In this document: piece after piece, positions 41,601 through 56,600 of the stretch | How the letters are laid out: every line of letters starts with the position of its first letter | Position numbering within the stretch: position 1 is the stretch's first letter | Assembly: GCF_910592395.1 (NCBI RefSeq) | Contig: NC_088308.1 | Location: 3,102,001-3,162,000 of the forward strand | Source: Lineus longissimus | Taxonomy: Eukaryota; Nemertea; Pilidiophora; Heteronemertea; Lineidae | DNA length: 60,000 bases | Direction of reading: 5' to 3' | Program-made: the position numbers and the translations under genes | The notes under the pieces: model-generated | The model's input: only the letters and a program-made list of their open reading frames with translations | What the model was told of the DNA's origin: nothing | Database searches by the model: none

Positions 41601-44600
41601 AGTCTGCTGTGGCTTCTGATGATGTTGCTATTAGGATTGCTATGCTTGCCTCTACTTTGCTATGGTCAAGACGTCGCTTTTCAGACCGAAGGATGAAGCT
41701 ACATTCATTAGGGTGCCACACAGGATGGTGGGGGGCATGCACAAAGTCTTCCTCTGATCTTATGTTGAAGGCTAGGCTCAGTCACGCAAAATCCTAGATC
41801 CCTAAAATCCATCTTATAATTGCCTTTCTTTAATGTTATTCTTAATAACGTTCGTAACATCTATGTTACGAACAACTTGAAGTAACTTTGAGCTGAGCCT
41901 TTCCATGGTTGATGTCCTGGTAAATTTACAAATTAGTATAGACCCAAAGTAGATGCACAGGAATCCTCTGAAGCAGATGAAATTGAAGAGAAATGAGTAC
42001 CGTCAAATACCTGTAGACTTGACGCTGACCACTGAATAAATCAGACTATTGGTACCACAAAGGAAGAGTCTACTGTGGGTCGTTATTAACCAGTATATTC
42101 ACCAGTTTTCATTTTACAAGGGATATGCCCAACAATTTCAGAGAAAATTGCTTTTACCTCTTTTTGATTGAATTTACAATAACCGTCAACACGGGACATG
42201 CTGCATTTGTTCAAGGCCTGACTACAGACTCGCAGTCGACAGTAAACTTCTGACATGTAACAAGTCAAGTGTCAGATGTCAAGCAACACTCGATTTGTCA
42301 CATGTCTAACGTTTATTGGTTGAAAAAACACAATTCTTTTCAGCAATATGAGCAGTGTAATCGGTCCTTGAAAAAATTGGCAAGTCTTATAACCATGTAC
42401 TTCGAACTTGGTTTTATTGCAATGAAGAGCAAGAGTGAAGAATTTGGTACATTCTTACATCCAATTCTAGCTCATACCTACTGAAATACTATCATATTTT
42501 GATCACAATTGGAATCAATCTTAACCTATTATAACCATAAATAATTCGTCTTGCCGTTGAAAAGGTCAGAATAACGTTTAAAATCCATCACCTTAATTCA
42601 AAAATAATACATTTTGGTAACATTCCTGAATTATATAACACAAAAGAATAATATTTCTCTCGGAGCATAAGAAATATTCAACAATCATGGATGGTGTATA
42701 TGCAGCGAATACATACATGTATGATACGGGCAAGCAACCCTTTGGGAGAACAGACCAAATATGGCTGATGAGAACTCAATCAAAGGGCAAATGCCTTGTA
42801 AAATTTATAACTAGTAAAATCTTAAAACAAAATTCTTCCCGTAACAAAATTATTTTGCTTGCCGCTTGTAAATCTCAGAGGAAAACGTTGAGGGTGAAAT
42901 TCATAAATGGCAATAAGCCTTTAAACATTGTTTAATCACTGATCAGACATTATCCAGGCCAAAAGGCCTACCGTACACAAATGTTTAGGCCCTGACTATT
43001 TGGAACTAAGACACTGTTTTTATTGTTATCACCCTTTATGAAGTTCACTCCAATCAAAATGCACCTATCAGCGCAAACTTTACAAGCATTAACCGCGAAC
43101 TCAGTGAACGAAAACCAAGTCAAGATTCGTTTTAATTTAAAAGGAATAACTTCCACCACCATTCTCATTTACTAAGGCCTCACCTCTCATTTGGAATATT
43201 ACCTACCATTTGTTTATAGAGATCAGTCACAACAGACTGATACACTTGCTACAAAAATGTAAAGTGTTTTTAGGAACACCTCATATACAGGCACCCAAAG
43301 CAAAAACTCGAAAGCTAGTTTTATAAGCTCATTTAGGATTTGAAAGTTTTTGAAGAAAGTTTTACAGCAATCCTAAGCAAAACTCCCACTGTTCATCATT
43401 GACAAAACAAAAGTCAAGATATGTCTGTTAGCACTCTAAAGGAAGACTATGGTATTACAAACTGTTTCTGCCAGCAAAATCCAACAAGAAACATCTATTT
43501 TTTCAAAAAGTTTTTGCACTTTTCACTGAAATCATCAATGTATGCTGAAGACTCAACATTGTTACACAAATTATTTTATTGATTGGCTGATTGATCAATT
43601 ATCATATTGATTGGTTAACAACAAAAATCACATATAATTCGATGATTTCTACTAATGACTATGACAATGAGACTAACATTCATTGTTTAAAGCAACAGGG
43701 TCAAGCACAAAGCATATAGTGTGGTAACTATATACCAGATGCTTTATGTTAAATCGAGTCTTAAGAACCCACAGTTGCAGCAAAGATAATCTATGACTTG
43801 ATTTAGCATATAGCATTTAGCATTTCTATAGTTACCATACTGGACGTTAAACCGGAATGTTTCCCATGAAAAGGACCACTTCTGTACGTGATGCTTGAGG
43901 CAATACGAAGGAGGTACACAACTTTGGCGTATTAGGAAAAACAAGCGGCAATTTGATGTTTAAATTATGGAAAACCTACCAAGGGGCGGTCGATCACTGA
44001 GCTATAGTAAAGCTGGGACAAATTTATACATATTTAAATACCTTTTTGAACAAAGACTATTTCACTTGAAATAACTTAATTACTTTTGGTAATCATAAAA
44101 TTCCAGCATGTAACACAGTTCATACATGTACCACCAAAAAGCATGTCAAAAATGAGATTACATGAAAAAGAGATTTGCCTAACAAACCCTAATAAGGCTA
44201 ACTGGTACTAGGGACTCTAATATGGTTATGTGGCTTCAAAATAAAACCTTTTTATGCTTTTAAACTGGATGATTCCTTCATAATATGTTGTGCCATCTTG
44301 GAACTTCTCATGTGAGGTTAGGACTAAGATCAACAGAGGTTAGAAGGTACACTGGAAAAATTCAAATTCAAATTTGCTGGTCTAAACATTCGGTAAGATT
44401 GGGAAATTGGAAGTCTTTGGTTACCACTCGGTGAGATCTAGAGACCATTTTTAAAACATTTGGCACAATTTTTAAATGCTTTGACAGACAAAACTCAAGT
44501 TTTATCAGCTTTAGATATGATAAACCCACCAAGTGATCAACCAGGTACAGAAATAGGGCTTGTCACATAGCATGCTTTAAAATTTCTCGAACATTTCATA

Positions 44601-47600
44601 GCCGAACAATGGGGACGGGGCGCCAACTTCATGCAGCTCAAAGTAACATTTATGGTTCAAATAAGATGCTGATCTTATATAATCAATCCAAGCTCGGGTC
44701 ATAACAAAGTATTTTCAAGAAAGAATTAAGAAAATTCCAATTTCAATTATAAAGCAAATTTTATGATACCCAAAACAATATGAAATGACCAATCTCGTCA
44801 CTTGATGATTTGTCAGTGTTCCCAAGACTGACCCTCAATCAATGTTTCAGGGCATGTTGGTTCAAGATACTTTGTGTGGTTGTAAAGTGCCTTTGTGGCA
44901 TCGGCTGATATTCTGACCACAGCATGTATACAGGTGCTGATTGAGTAAACCCTCAGCCATTTTTCGTTATATTTGATTTCATTATAGTTGGAAACTTGTT
45001 AGAATCATTGAAATTTGATTAATCTTTACTCCAGGTATGTTAATGCCAAAAGGAATGACAGCTGAAATGGAGCCCAGAAAATTAAGCTGTGGTTGATTAA
45101 AATCTTCAGAAAATAAGTTTTCATTAAAGTCTATGTACTGTCATTGTATCTGTTCAACAGATTATATGCAGAGCCAGAAAGTATCACGAACCATCATGTG
45201 TGTCCGAACGGAGTTGCAGAACTGGAATAATCAAGCGACTGAAGTTCTTGGATGGACTGGAATATACACTACGCGGTATATTCAACCAAAATGGTGCACA
45301 AGAAATTTAGAAGGAATCAGCTCATGGTGCAATGATGCCTTGATTATGTCCTAATGATTATGCCAAAATATCAAAAAAAGATATTCAAATGACATGTTCA
45401 AATGAGAAATGAAAAGCATTTTTAATCACTCTTGCACCAAATTCGTTTACACATTTTACTATTTCGCCAGAAATGTTATAATGAAAACTGAAGTGGAAAT
45501 GGAACTCACATGTGATGGCATATCAGCCAGAGACTATTCATTTTACGAAATATCGACATAATGAAGAAAAAAGAAGTGGAAAAGAGTAGAAAGTAAATAT
45601 TGAATACGGTACTTGTTTTTATTGTCTTGTTTAAATATCATTTTATAATTTTCCTACAGATGGAGTTGGAGTAGAGAAGCAACATAGTAAAGCCGAATAT
45701 GCTTTACAAATCCACATATTGTTTCGGGTACATTGTAAATCTCACTCAACTAACATCTCTGAATAGGCTTACCTACATGTACTCGGATCATTTTGTTAAT
45801 ACTTGCAAGTTCAATTACAACTTCTAGATGTTCAGATGAAAATTGTCTAAAAGAATATGTTTCTAATTCTACAAAGCTAGAAGGGTAATGGAATGTGTAA
45901 CCTGTGGTGAGATTATAGAGAGGAGAGCAGCTCCCAGACTTAGTCACCAAGCACTATAACATAGCCCAAATGACTCCTGTCTGTACCACTGAAAAAAAGA
46001 GGCCCAAAGGTCTGCCGCTCTGCTGATCGAGTGGATATTGAATATGTTTTGGGGATAGAGAAGAAACAGACAGATGATATTGCTCGATGACCAAGAAGAG
46101 GTGCTTAATATAGACATGGCCCATTGTAAAAAGAAAAACACCTTCCTCGCATTACATATGCTCATTTGCATGATTATGCATCAGTGGCATGCAGTGCATT
46201 GAGAAGCCTTCAACCACGACATTACATGAACTGTAGTCTGGCAAATAGTTTCCTTTAAGCAAACATTTCTTTAATTTATGTTGCTGTTGCTAATTTTTCT
46301 TCATTAAGAAGCAAAAGTAGTTCACTTATTTGGCTTCAAAGTATGACAGGAAACTGATCAATGGACTAAACAAGACATGTGTTTGTTTTGAGCTTACATG
46401 GGCATCATGAAGGAATATCAAATGAAATTTCTTATCGATCCACTAATTGTCAGACCACAGTATACTGCAAGAGTCATTCACAAAGCACAATCTTAAGTAA
46501 AATGCACATTTTGCACCAACATCAGTTTTAGTTAGGTTTCAGTTTAGCTTCTGGGCTGGACTAAGTTTAAGACTAAGACTAAGCTGGACTAATTTTCACC
46601 GTTCATCCACTTTCACCCCAGACTTTTATACTATTTCATTCAAACAAGCCATACTTTTAAACAGTAACTTGGGTACTATACTGTTACCAATATGCCCAAA
46701 ATTCATCGTGCATACAAGTTGCTACCAGTTGGCAAGGTTACTGGAGTGCTGTGTTTCATAACCCTAAAACTTCTTGTCACACCAACAACAGACCATGTCT
46801 AAAGCAGCGGAGGGCCCATACACAAGGTCACATGACCAGGCAACTCTCTGTTGAGATCCTTGGGCAACAAACTTACCTTGTTATGATATTGCATGAGTTG
46901 CACTATGACCTTGATGTCTGAATGATAGTTTTTTATAGATATCACACGCATGATGTTAGCTGCATCTTCCGCGTCCGGATCCTCGCAGTATTTATTTGCC
47001 AGAACAAGACAAGCATCTGCCTCTTTGATCTGTGATTAAGAGAGGAGTTTCATTTTAGATAAAATGACCGAGTTTGAATATAACTGATTGGAAAATATTG
47101 AATTGTTTTTATCACAAAGGATTTACAGTCCAAATCACAATTGACATCCATCCTGCTTTGTGTCAATGACGCGCGAGTTGTGCGCCGAATGATCGCCAAT
47201 GACACACCAGTGACACGTTTATCTCTCTACTATAATGTGACCATATAACTGTAGTTTATGATAGAGAAGGCCAAATACATACACACAATGCATTATGCTG
47301 CCGCAATCCAGGTCTTTATGATAACTTACACAAACTCTCTCTAAATCATTTGAATCCATCACAGTACCAAGAAAGAACTCCACTTGCGTGAAATGTCTTT
47401 TGAAGAGACCCTCCAACTCTAAGTCCGGTGGTTGCCTGCAAAGTAAATGATCATGATATCAACCGTTTATACGAGGCCTAAATTTTAGTTTCTGACAAAA
47501 AGAAAGTTAAATTATTGCACAAAAAACAGATACAGCAGAGAGCCTTCAGGGTGAGTGAGACTCAGAACCTCCTGATTATGAGCAAAGCACACGTCAGTGC

Positions 47601-50600
47601 TCTAGTCAATTATACATGCTCTAGTCAAACTACTATGCCACTGGTCCCTCTGCATTGAAACACTCAAGCTCTGACACTCACTTGTGTAAGAAAACAATTT
47701 CTACATCCACATCTTCTCGGTCCTTGTGTAAGAAGTCACTGAGGAAGTTGGACACCGAATCGAACGTGATATGACCACAAACCACAATGTGTCTGGAAAA
47801 TCAGAAGGAATAGTCATTAGAAACTAATGTCGAAGAAGGTGGAAGAGTAAGGGGAAGATACTTATATTCGATATATATTGCATTTTTACTCATCTGTGAT
47901 AGATTTAGGCTAAACCATTGCTTCCGTTTCATTTTATCTCGAGGGAAGTTGCTTTTACAAAATACTGCAAAATGACTAGAACCTTTCAAAGGGGACTTGC
48001 TGATGAGCACTTTTACAATACAGAGATCGGTAGGTGACTGTGTTAATTTAAGATATTTTCAAATCGGTCAGCTAAGATATAATACAAATTGCTTTGGAAA
48101 TGGTTGACCAAGAACATTTTTTCTTCTTCAAAGAGAACAAATTGGTATCTGATCAGTATGAGTAAAACAAAGAAAGAATCTCAAGCTGAAGGCTTTCAAT
48201 GAAATTTGCTGAAATGATAAAGCAAGTTGTTCGATGGTGGTAAATTTAGTGTTTCCCCAACTGAAAGAAAATATGCATGATTAGAAGAAGGCGATCCCGA
48301 GAAGAGTCCTCTGCTAGTAAAGTTAAGACAACTGCAACTTCAGTATACAGATTCAATCATATTTCAAAACTTATTCATGCATATAAAACGACTTCACATC
48401 ACAGAGCAGAGATGGAATTAATATCTTTAAACCTCCGTTTCAGTTCAAAACAGTCAGCTTTCATCTTAAACAGCTTGATTTTAGTTCCAGTTGAATGGAA
48501 GGATTTTCACTGAAATGCTGGTTTAAACAAATAAGTTCCATCTGTTGCTTGCAAAATCCATGCTACAATTTGTTAAGTACAAGCCCACTGATGGGTAACC
48601 CCATCCCTGGAATAATGGTGTTGAATCACTGAAAGTAGGAATGGCAATCACAATTCACAACCGCAATCAGAATCATTTGAGAAAAAATGGCCATGATACT
48701 TTGCGATTTATTGGAAAATGAATCGGAGATTTTGTTAGATTGAGAAGAACAAAACGTGATTATGGCAGAATATTGAATCTGGCATATATCACGTTTTACA
48801 ATGAAACTCTCAAAGTATTCTAATGAATCAAGAAGCTGTAGAAAATTATCTTAAGATATGGTGCATGAATGAATGAATGTAAGTGCAGAGAGTAAGAAGA
48901 ATTGAAATCTGACGTTGGATCAAAATATCTGATGATGCCATCATGATGAAATTGTAAACGAGAATTCTATTTCTACTCATGCATTCTCTGGAGAAGAAAA
49001 AGAATGAAATCTGCGAAGGCCTCGATCATGAATTATCTATATGACTACCTCTCAATATAGGTATTGACCGCGAATATAGAATGTGTTGAGTTATGAAACA
49101 AAATATACACAAATGAAATTGCCATTGGCAATCCCCTCAAAACTAAGAAAACTTTTAGATAAGCATACACTCTGCATTTGTTTCGAAAAACACCCATAGT
49201 TTCACCATGTGCTGGAATAGAATCATGTTCTTAGACAAGTACATTGGTGTCGATAATTTGGCAAGGCAACATGCCTACACATTTGACAATGTCCCTGCAC
49301 CTTGCATGTGGATGTGAATAGTGTGATACCAAACACCCTGTGCTGTCGAATCAGCAACAACCTCACCGAGGGTTCCCAACCTCTCCGAGTCAATGCAAAC
49401 CACCTCCTCAAGAGAATACAGCCTCGGACTAAAGGCCTCCTCTCAACTTTGCATGGACTAATATTGGAACTTTCTCAGTATGACTAGGCTATGACAGGAC
49501 ACCAACGAAGCCATGTCCCGGCTTTCAACCTGTGTTGTATCTCTGTCTTTAGTGGTTGAATCAAAGATGTTGGGCCTTCGATATCTCGCATAAGTATGCC
49601 TTGACTCGGATAGGTGGGAGATCCTCGGAGAGATTGTTGCTGATTTCACTGGGTGAACAAGCAGATTTGCATGAATGTATTTATTTGTGGAATGGCTGGT
49701 GTAATGGGAAAAGACAGAAAGGTTCCCTTACAGCATTGCATTTGCATGCAGTGTATCTTTGCAATGACTTGCTGTGGTGCGGATGCTAACACTTACTTGA
49801 AAAAAGTCGGGTTTGCATGAGCATTATGAGCATCTTTCAAACAGTACATGAATCCAGAATGTTAGGCCAGGTTTATGATCCACATTGTCACTTTTCATCG
49901 TATTTTACATGTCACTACCATATGTGCTTGAAAGCATGACATGAGGGTGAAACGTGACATTGTAATTCTTATGTAGCCTGCTCTGTAAATCACTTGTTTG
50001 GGCTTTAAGTGACATGATAAAAGTGACAACGTGTAAATCCATGTAAATCTATGTAAATCCAGCCAAACAAAGAAGCTGGGTTGGCTCTGAATCTTGATAT
50101 GTTTAACCCAACGCCTGAGTACCTTGCACACAAGAAAGCTTGATTTCTGAAAAGTTGGAGTAAATTACCTTCCAAATTACCAAACTGTACGTTCTACCAT
50201 CAGCCATTCACAATCCAGGCACATGGATCGGAGCCAACCCAATGTTTCAAGCTACATGTCACTGGAAGATTATCCTACAACTTTGACAGAGGCCACTATT
50301 CAAACAAAATTCTAACCTCGCATCCATGCTCAAACAATATTCCACCTTTTATTTAAGCTCAAACAATATATCCCAACCTCTTATTTAGGCTTGATTTGAT
50401 AACTCAGGCCCAGATCTAAATTTGTTGCTGCTCCTTGTTCTCATATTTTTCATGTGCTATTTATATTTTCCCTACTCTCTCACTTTCAGCTTCTTATTTA
50501 TCTGTCTCAACAACCAGGACCGGAAGGCCAGGAAGGATGTGGTGGCACAGGCGACACAGAAATATCAAGTTGCAGGAGTGGGTGTAGTGTCATCAAGGAA

Positions 50601-53600
50601 CACCCACTCGCCTCATCCTATCACCCTAACAATTTACGTAAATTTACAATATCTCTACAGTACATTGATTTACAGTAAGCTATTTACATTGATTTACAGC
50701 AAACGTATATGATAATTTATACTATTAGCATTAACGTCAAGCTTACACATAGGGATTACCAAGTATGCAACATTACCAGGTGATATTTCTACGCCCCTCG
50801 TTAAAGAGCATCCCAGACAAGCAAGTTTTACTGCATTGGTGCACACAATATCTCTTGCTGCAACGAGTGATAAAAGGATTTGCCACAGGCACCAGTGATG
50901 ACCATACAATCTAATGACTTTGGTTGCAGACATCTCTGCGATAAAGATTGCTAGTCTGCAATGCAATTTTCCCAAGGTGACATAAAAATACAACTGGTTT
51001 GTGCCTGATCATGCAACTTTGGACAGCGTGATTTCAAAATAGGGATGAGTCACCAGATTGACCACAATGGGACCACTATACATGCTTTCCGAAATTGGTG
51101 GCTTGCATTGGAACTAACTTTTTCCCCCTTGTCCGTCATTAAAGGCATTCAAGTGTGTTGGTCAACCATGACTATCTCCTTTGTCCCTCCACCATAAGGC
51201 CTACTTTCCCCTTATGACATCACTATTTCGGACACTCAGCGCCCCATTTCTGGAAAGGTGTATAGGGGGACGAGATCGACCACGAGGGAACCAAGATAAA
51301 GGAACTGGAAGCCAGATAATAGAGAGGAGGTTCAGGTCGTCTGCTAAAGGCAATAATCAAAAACCTGAGGCAAAACTCATCAACATTGTTCTAAGGGAAT
51401 ATTTTGAAGAAATAATATCTAATGAACTAAATCAAAAATACTTCATACGGAAATCTATATCTAGGGAATAGACACAGACATATGGGATTTCTCATCGAGT
51501 CCAAACTAACTGAATTAACAGGAATAAGTCACAATCCTATATCATTAATTTCCATAGGTTTAGCTGCTATTTGTTGAAATCAAATCACCACTTTTAATGA
51601 AGATAAATCCTCGACGATGAGTTCTTCATAATTTGATTTATTCCTTCTTAACATAATATCATGGCAAGATGTATTGGTCATATCCAACCATGCAAACCAT
51701 CTGACATCTGCCACCTAAATGGACTAAATGATAGTATTATACTAGACCCTTTCCACCAAAGGCGATACCAGGGATCATTCCCCATCCCAGGAGCTCAAAA
51801 CCACCACCTCTACACCTGTAGATCATCCAACCATATTCCGTCACCTGGCTTTGACATTTCATAGCATCTGTTATACTGGTCATTTCCCATTTTTTGAAAA
51901 AAACTTACAAAGTTGACTCGACTCACAATGTCATTTTATTACCTTACTGCCTGGTAAAAAGAAGTTGAGCTGGGGGTCATTTAACATCAATTGGGGTCCA
52001 TTAAAGTGATCAGCTCACATATTTTCAAAAATTAGATATGGTGAGATGATGCCGGGCAATGCTGCCAGTCATGTGGTCACATGGCGGCATTCTAACAAAT
52101 GAGAGACTTCATACCACTGTGGATTAGGTGTCGCCCAACCCAAAATCTACTGAAGATATGTTGAGCTCACAGTCCAATGTAGACTTCATACCAGTGTTAT
52201 ATTGCCTGCATATCGTAACACTAGTGACAAAAAAGTCCCTCATTGTATAAACACCTGATGGTAAAAAATATGAGGTCATATGATGCCAATGCCAAACATG
52301 TGGTCAGAAGATGGCAAAGAACAGTGGGTGATATTACCGCACTGCTGAAACTGTGGTAACAAGACGGAAACAAACATGGCCTGGCCATTCAATGTATTTT
52401 TTCATGGAACTCCAAAATATTTAGAGTACGTCCAAAAAACACAAAAAAGACAAGTTCACTTCAAATCATACACTTCATGAGCTGATCACCTTTTAGGGAA
52501 ACTGCTACAATGTTCAGTGTTGGTCTATATAAATCTGGCAGCCTACATAATTATGTGCAAAGTTGATATCATCTACACCAATCAGAAGGCATCTCATCAA
52601 AGTCTATGATCTAATTGGTTTAGAATTTTAATTCGGACCGGGCAATAAATGATGACATACACGTATATTTTATGAAAGTACTGTAGTCAACATGGTTACT
52701 GAGATGGTAAATTGAATTTTTTAGTAACTGATGGTACAACACATTGCTCTCACGGCTTTATTGAGTCAAATTTGAGTTAGATTTTTTAATAAGCCCAATC
52801 CTCAGATTGTTTTGTTGGGAGAATCTGCATCCTGTTCTCTAAAGCAATCCTTGACATCATGTTATTTTTACTCAATCACAACTTGCTTGTTTAGACTTAG
52901 AGCAATCATGCTCAAGACGGTAGCAATGCTGGGGTCGTCAAAACTGTTATTTCGATTTTCATAAAGATTGGAACACATTCAAAACTTAATACTGTGTTAA
53001 TACCAACCCAACGATTGTCAAAAATTCGAATGTTGGTCATTTTATATTGAAAGATGTTTTTAAATCCAGAGTTTGTTGGAGAAAATCATAGCATGCAATA
53101 ATAGAAATTCGAGTCAAAATGGTAAAAGAGAAAACTTTGATGAAAACATGCTAAAGGAAATAAATTGATTATCAGAAACTGAAATTTATGAGCTTGAGTC
53201 CTGGGTGAATTTAAAAAAAACTTTTTACAATTATCAGCAGGCCATATCAAACAACTGGATCACTAAAAAGCATTGAAGTCATTTTTAAAAAATCAGTTCC
53301 GGAATCGAGTTTAGCTTGTTTAACTGAGTTCAGTTCGAATGAAATGAAATTTTTTTTATAAGATAACAGAATTATAGATTACATTTGGAAACGCACTAAC
53401 TGATTGGTGCAAAGTTATGCAACCAGCCTAACATATGCATGGTCTAGTATATTTTGAAATCACTCCATGCTACTAATAGGGGCATATGTGACAGCGGTGC
53501 GTCCTAGCAGCTTATAGCGTTGGGTACATCGCGGGGCACATGGCACATGACAGTTCATGCGTTGTTAGTGTTGTTAGTAACTTACTTTTTACCGGACTCT

Positions 53601-56600
53601 TTTCTATAACTCCCGCCAAATTTCTTTCTTTGGCCCATAATATCAATAATTTCAGGAACAGCCTTCGCAAACATTGCCTGAAATGCAAAGTCGAAAATGC
53701 TAAAATGCCCATGCAAAAATCCAAACCATACGCCATGTGAGAGGACTTACTTCTTTGCTGATTGTCTATAGCTGCCGCGGTACTTATTCCCCTCGCCAAG
53801 TAAATCTATAATTTCGGGCACAAACTTGGCAAACATTGCCTGAAAAAGTTAGAAATGTAAGACTGTGAAGAAAAGAAGAATGTTAGAAGCAATGCATTTC
53901 TATATTTGCCAAAAACTTACTTTTTGCCGTGCTCACGCTTATAGGAACCAGAGTACTTCGGTCGCTGGCTCAGAATTTCTAATATCTCGGGGATAAAAGT
54001 TGCAAACATTGCCTGGAATGGCGAAGAGAAGACCATGCAACAACAACATGCAGTGAACGTGGACAGAAAATAGTGCAATGGGGACCCCCCCCCCCTCCCC
54101 CCACAACACCCCCCTTTTTAGACCCAAAGAGGCAAAACCTTTCAGCTATAACAGCAAAGGTATTTTCCAATGCTACTTCCCAAAATCTAGAGCTTGCTCC
54201 ACAACCAATTACTTTTATCTTAGTTGAAAAAGGACCAGAAAAGACCAAACTGATCCCCTTTTCTAACACCCTAACCCCCAGTAGTAAACCCCAAAATCTG
54301 ACTCGCCTAAAGATACTGGTATAGGGACAATCCCATTGCTTCAGAATTAGTCAGCTAATATCATATCAATGATGAGCTCTCAACTAAATTTTCTAAACAA
54401 TTTTGCTACTGTAATATGCAACACGATACAACATCTATACGCATAAACAAAGTTTTCCCCTTGATGAAGGAAAAAAGAACAGGCATAGCACTCCAACAGA
54501 TCTATATGATTTGTTCTAGAGCATCAATCCATGCAACCACAAGTACCAATCCATCGACAGGAGAAGAGGCGAAATCTGATGAGATAAATTAAACATCCAT
54601 GCTTCTGAACAAGTAATACAAAAACATGTGCGACTTCTGTAGAAGCTCATAATCTAAAAACATGATAACAACAACAAAATTCTTTTTTTCAAAACGTTTT
54701 TTAGGGATAGTACATTATGACAAGTTGCAAGTTCTGCATTCATAAGCTTCTATTGAAAGTATGCTTTCAAAATGTGCACTGCAAACCGCAAAATTTTCGA
54801 ATCATTATCTCACAATTTTTTTTTCTGACAGATTACAAAACATCTTTTGGTTTTTCTAATAAAAATACTTTTTAGGGTTTATATTTTTTACGAATCTAGC
54901 TTATTCCTGAAATCTGCTTATTCAAACTCAAAAAAATTAAGCGGTTTACAATAACCTATAAAACGGTACGTGCTGAAAGGATGGACAAGAATAATAGCTC
55001 ATTCAATGCACAGTTGAGGGTTATATATTACAGCTGAAAACAATAGTTTAACATATCAAGGCTACAAATGTACAAGCATTATTATTAAAGGTACTGCACA
55101 ACAAGGTGACACAATTACAGGGAAACACAATGGCATTTCTCTGGCGACATTTCTTCAGTGTGACCCTGTTAGTCTGCTCCTTCAGTGCATAATAACACAC
55201 TAAGTGAGGAGCAATATCTTTTTGACACCTTGACACCTATCGGAAAGGCATCTAACATCATCTTTGTAAGTCAACAACCAATTATAATTCAATTGACGAT
55301 TTCTGAATAATACAGTTCTACATACTTAGAAAACATCATTCTTCGAACTGTTAACTGCATGCTATGGTTTCACTGTATGATGTTACATCTTTCCATTTCA
55401 GTTAGATGGTTAGTTCTTATGGAATCAAGATATTGTCAACATGCAAGAGCAACTCACCAATCCACCGAGGATGAAGAACGCCATGAAGAATCGTCCGAGG
55501 ACAGTCTCGCACGCGACATCACCATATCCGACGGTTGACATTGTGACTATAAGGAAGTAGACGCATTCCCAGTAGGACATGGAATGTTTGTTGGAAAAGT
55601 TGTAGAACGGATCACCAGAGTTTTCAACCTGGAAAAGTAAAAATGAAAAGGTTAAAGATTGCAGACACTTCCTGTTCCATTTAGCAGATGGCAGGTTGAC
55701 AGCCTTGGGATTGTACACACTTCTTGTTCTATGCCGCAGATGGCAGGTTGGCAGACTTCGGATTGTACACACATCTGGTTCTATGCCGCAGATGGCAGGT
55801 TGGCAGACTTCGGATTGTACACACATCTGGTTCTATGCCGCAGATGGCAGGTTGGCAGACTTCGGATTGTACACACATCTTGTTCTATGCCGCAGATGGC
55901 AGGTTGGCAGCCTTGGGATTGTACACACTTCTGGTTCTATGCCGCAGATGGCAGGTTAACAGCCTTGGGATTGTACACACTTCTTGTTCTATGCCGCAGA
56001 TGGCAGGTTGACAGCCTTGGGATTGTACACACTTCTTGTTCTATGCCGCAGATGGCAGGTTAACAGCCTTCGGATTGTACACACTTCTGGTTCTATGCCG
56101 CAGATGGCAGGTTGGCAGACTTGGGATTGTACACACTTCTGGTTCTATGCCGCAGATGGCAGGTTGGCAGACTTGGGATTGTACACACTTCTTGTTCTAT
56201 GCCGCAGATGGCAGGTTGGCAGACTTGGGATTGTACACACTTCTGGTTCTATGCCGCAGATGGCAGGTTGGCAGACTTGGGATTGTACACACTTCTGGTT
56301 CTATGCCGCAGATGGCAGGTCGGTAGTCTTGGGATTGCAGCCACTGTCTATTCTATTTAACAGATGGCAGCTCAGTGAACTTAGGATTTACATAACTTCC
56401 TATACTAGCAGATGGCAGCTCGGTAGATGCCAAATGAATCCATTTTTAAGCAGCTTACGAAATACCACTGGATATATTTACTGTACCGTTATATGATATA
56501 TGCTCTGATTCAATACTGACGAAATTGGATAGACCCAAAAGCAAATATTATAGCAAGATTACCAAGATACTAGCAGTTGTAAGAGGGGTGGTATGGTCTT

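Noticed and set aside
55659-56496. Several plus-strand open frames of 82-170 codons with a repeated AADGRL/CRRWQV pattern
   Set aside because: The 52-bp array has no stops in any plus frame and 52 is not divisible by three, so the same peptide pattern cycles through all frames. No start, splice or codon evidence supports a gene.
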